Below, in pieces: positions 62,384-64,000 of a stretch of DNA of 64,000 nt; position 1 is the stretch's first letter; every line of letters begins with the position of its first letter. Origin of the DNA: Diplonema papillatum (lineage: Eukaryota; Euglenozoa; Diplonemea; Diplonemida; Diplonemidae); NCBI GenBank assembly GCA_030068145.1, contig JAPJBO010000514.1, positions 62,001 through 126,000 on the forward strand. Reading direction: 5' to 3'. The notes below the pieces were generated by a model that saw nothing but the letters and a program-made list of their open reading frames with translations, made no database searches and was not told where the DNA came from. A program made the position numbers and the translations under genes.

Positions 62384-63893
62384 TGGCGACACATTTTGAG
62401 GGCGTTTTATGAACCCACACCGGTGTGGATCAAACTTTCCTGGGGTTTCCGATTGTTTTTGGGTTCCCTTTGCGGTTGTGTCCTAGTCAGGCTGCTTTTT
62501 GTGGCTGCGGTTTGGGTTTTTGATGATTTTCCTTAAGGAATTGCCTAGGAATTGGCTTGTGGGGGTGATTTGGCCTTGTTTTCGCCTTCTGCAGCCATTA
62601 TTTCAGCCTAAACGAGCGTCTGACCACTTTTTCCGCCGTTTCGGAGCATTTTATGAGCACCTGAGTGGTAGGTTTCGAGTTTTGGATTTCTGGTGACGCC
62701 CCCCCTGGGTTTTCTGATGTTTTCCTTAAGGAATTGCCTTGTGGGAGGTGACTCTGTCTTGTTTTTGCATTCTGCAGCCATTATTTCAGCCTAAACGAGC
62801 ATCCGACCACGTATTTTGCATTTCCCGAGCATTTTAGGACCACCCAAGTGGTAGGTTTCTGGTTTTGAGCTGCTGGGGGCCCCCCTTTTTTCCGAAAAAC
62901 AGGGTCCTTTCAGGGTCCTTTCAGGGTCCTTTCAGGGTCCCGGCGGTTTGGCGACACATTTTGCAGGCGTTTTATGAACCCACACCGGTGTGGATCAAAC
63001 TTTCCTGGGGTTTCCGATTGTTTTTGGGTTCCCTTTGCGGTTGTGTCCTAGTCGGGCTGTTTTTTGTGGCTGCGGTTTGGGTTTTTGATGATTTTCCTTA
63101 AGGAATTGCCTAGGAATTGGCTTGTGGGGGTGATTTGGCCTTGTTTTCGCATTCTGCAGCCATTATTTCAGCCTAAACGAGCGTCTGACCACTTTTTCCG
63201 CCGTTTCGGAGCATTTTATGAGCACCTGAGTGGTAGGTTTCGAGTTTTGGATTTCTGGTGACGCCCCCCCTGGGTTTTCTGATGTTTTCCTTAAGGAATT
63301 GCCTTGTGGGAGGTGACTCTGTCTTGTTTTTGCATTCTGCAGCCATTATTTCAGCCTAAACGAGCATCCGACCACGTATTTTGCATTTCCCGAGCATTTT
63401 AGGACCACCCAAGTGGTAGGTTTCTGGTTTTGAGCTGCTGGGGGCCCCCCTTTTTTCCGAAAAACAGGGTCCTTTCAGGGTCCTTTCAGGGTCCTTTCAG
63501 GGTCCTTTCAGGGTCCCGGCGGTTTGGCGACACATTTTGCAGGCGTTTTATGAACCCACACCGGTGTGGATCAAACTTTCCTGGGGTTTCCGATTGTTTT
63601 TGGGTTCCGTTTGCGGTTGTGTCCTAGTCGGGCTGCTTTTTGTGGCTGCAGTTTGGGTTTTTGATGATTTTCCTTAAGGAATTGCCTAGGAATTGGCTTG
63701 TGGGGGTGATTTGGCCTTGTTTTCGCCTTCTGCAGCCATTATTTCAGCCTAAACGAGCGTCTGACCACTTTTTCCGCCGTTTCGGAGCATTTTATGAGCA
63801 CCTGAGTGGTAGGTTTCGAGTTTTGGATTTCTGATGACGCCCCCCCTGGGTTTTCTGATGTTTTCCTCAAGGAATTGCCTTGTGGGAGGTGAC
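62384..63893. repeat. Satellite of about 570 bp, 2.6 units
   Basis: Units start at GGCGACACATTTTG (62385, 62950, 63525) with periods of about 565 and 575 bp and nearly identical sequence. Each unit is itself a diverged dimer: ATTATTTCAGCCTAAACGAG occurs twice per unit, in a GCGTCTGACCAC form and a GCATCCGACCAC form. The 11-bp GGGTCCTTTCA block has three copies in the first unit and four in the second, explaining the length difference. A reverse fragment is at 24183-24245. Confidence 0.95.
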
Positions 63894-64000
63894 TCGTAAA
63901 AGATCCTGCCCCAAGCTGCCCAGCAGGAACGGGGGGGGCGGTGCAAAGAGGCACCTTCCAGGTGAGCCTTGCCAAGTTTGACTCCCTTGTGGCCCTCTCA
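63894..64000. other. Right edge, satellite interrupted
   Basis: The satellite sequence stops after GTGGGAGGTGACTC and changes to unrelated GC-rich sequence up to the window end. Too short to assign. Confidence 0.5.

Overview
This window is nuclear DNA of a eukaryote with spliced genes and a very repeat-rich genome. Prokaryotic origin is excluded by GT-AG introns, a poly(A)-tailed non-LTR retrotransposon, MITE-like elements, satellites and proteins such as a CHFR-type FHA/RING/PBZ ubiquitin ligase and an HMG-box protein. All eight host genes I can support lie on the + strand, most have GC-rich exons in spacers of lower GC, and introns are loaded with the same dispersed repeats found between genes. 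That combination fits a free-living flagellate with polycistronic-style directional gene clusters; a diplonemid or related euglenozoan is my preferred guess, with a dinoflagellate as the main alternative. The taxonomy is inference, not proof.

Layout. 1-15 kb: no convincing protein gene; small inverted-repeat elements (1731-1950, 2483-2657, 5945-6406, 7075-7282, 7931-8055), dispersed repeat families, microsatellites, tRNA-like Pol III units near 9.4-9.75 kb and a solitary retrotransposon tail at 12.7 kb. 15-20 kb: five tandem 5' fragments of a biotin-protein ligase gene, then the intact gene, then minisatellite and a decayed 3' fragment. 20.8-30.6 kb: two neighbouring coiled-coil protein genes; the second is reconstructed here from five exons (coiled coil, Sfi1-like tryptophan repeats, Met-Pro-Gly-rich stretch). 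32-35.4 kb: an array of about 30 perfect hairpins directly upstream of a CHFR-like gene whose last zinc finger is completed by a second exon. 37-42 kb: a 1531-residue single-pass membrane protein flanked by direct repeats and followed by a decayed copy of its own 3' end. 44.5-46.4 kb: uroporphyrinogen decarboxylase with a short second exon. 47.7-50.8 kb: a truncated and a full copy of an Sfi1-like centrin-binding repeat protein. 52-61.9 kb: an HMG-box gene whose 4.7-kb first intron houses a non-LTR retrotransposon ORF. 62.4-63.9 kb: a 570-bp satellite running towards the window edge.

Functional links between the genes are loose: two encode housekeeping enzymes (protein biotinylation, heme synthesis), one a mitotic-checkpoint-type E3 ligase, two Sfi1-like/coiled-coil proteins that may be centrosomal or basal-body components, one chromatin protein. 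The striking theme is genomic: four of the eight genes carry partial copies of their own 5' or 3' ends next to them, and unrelated introns share the same repeats.
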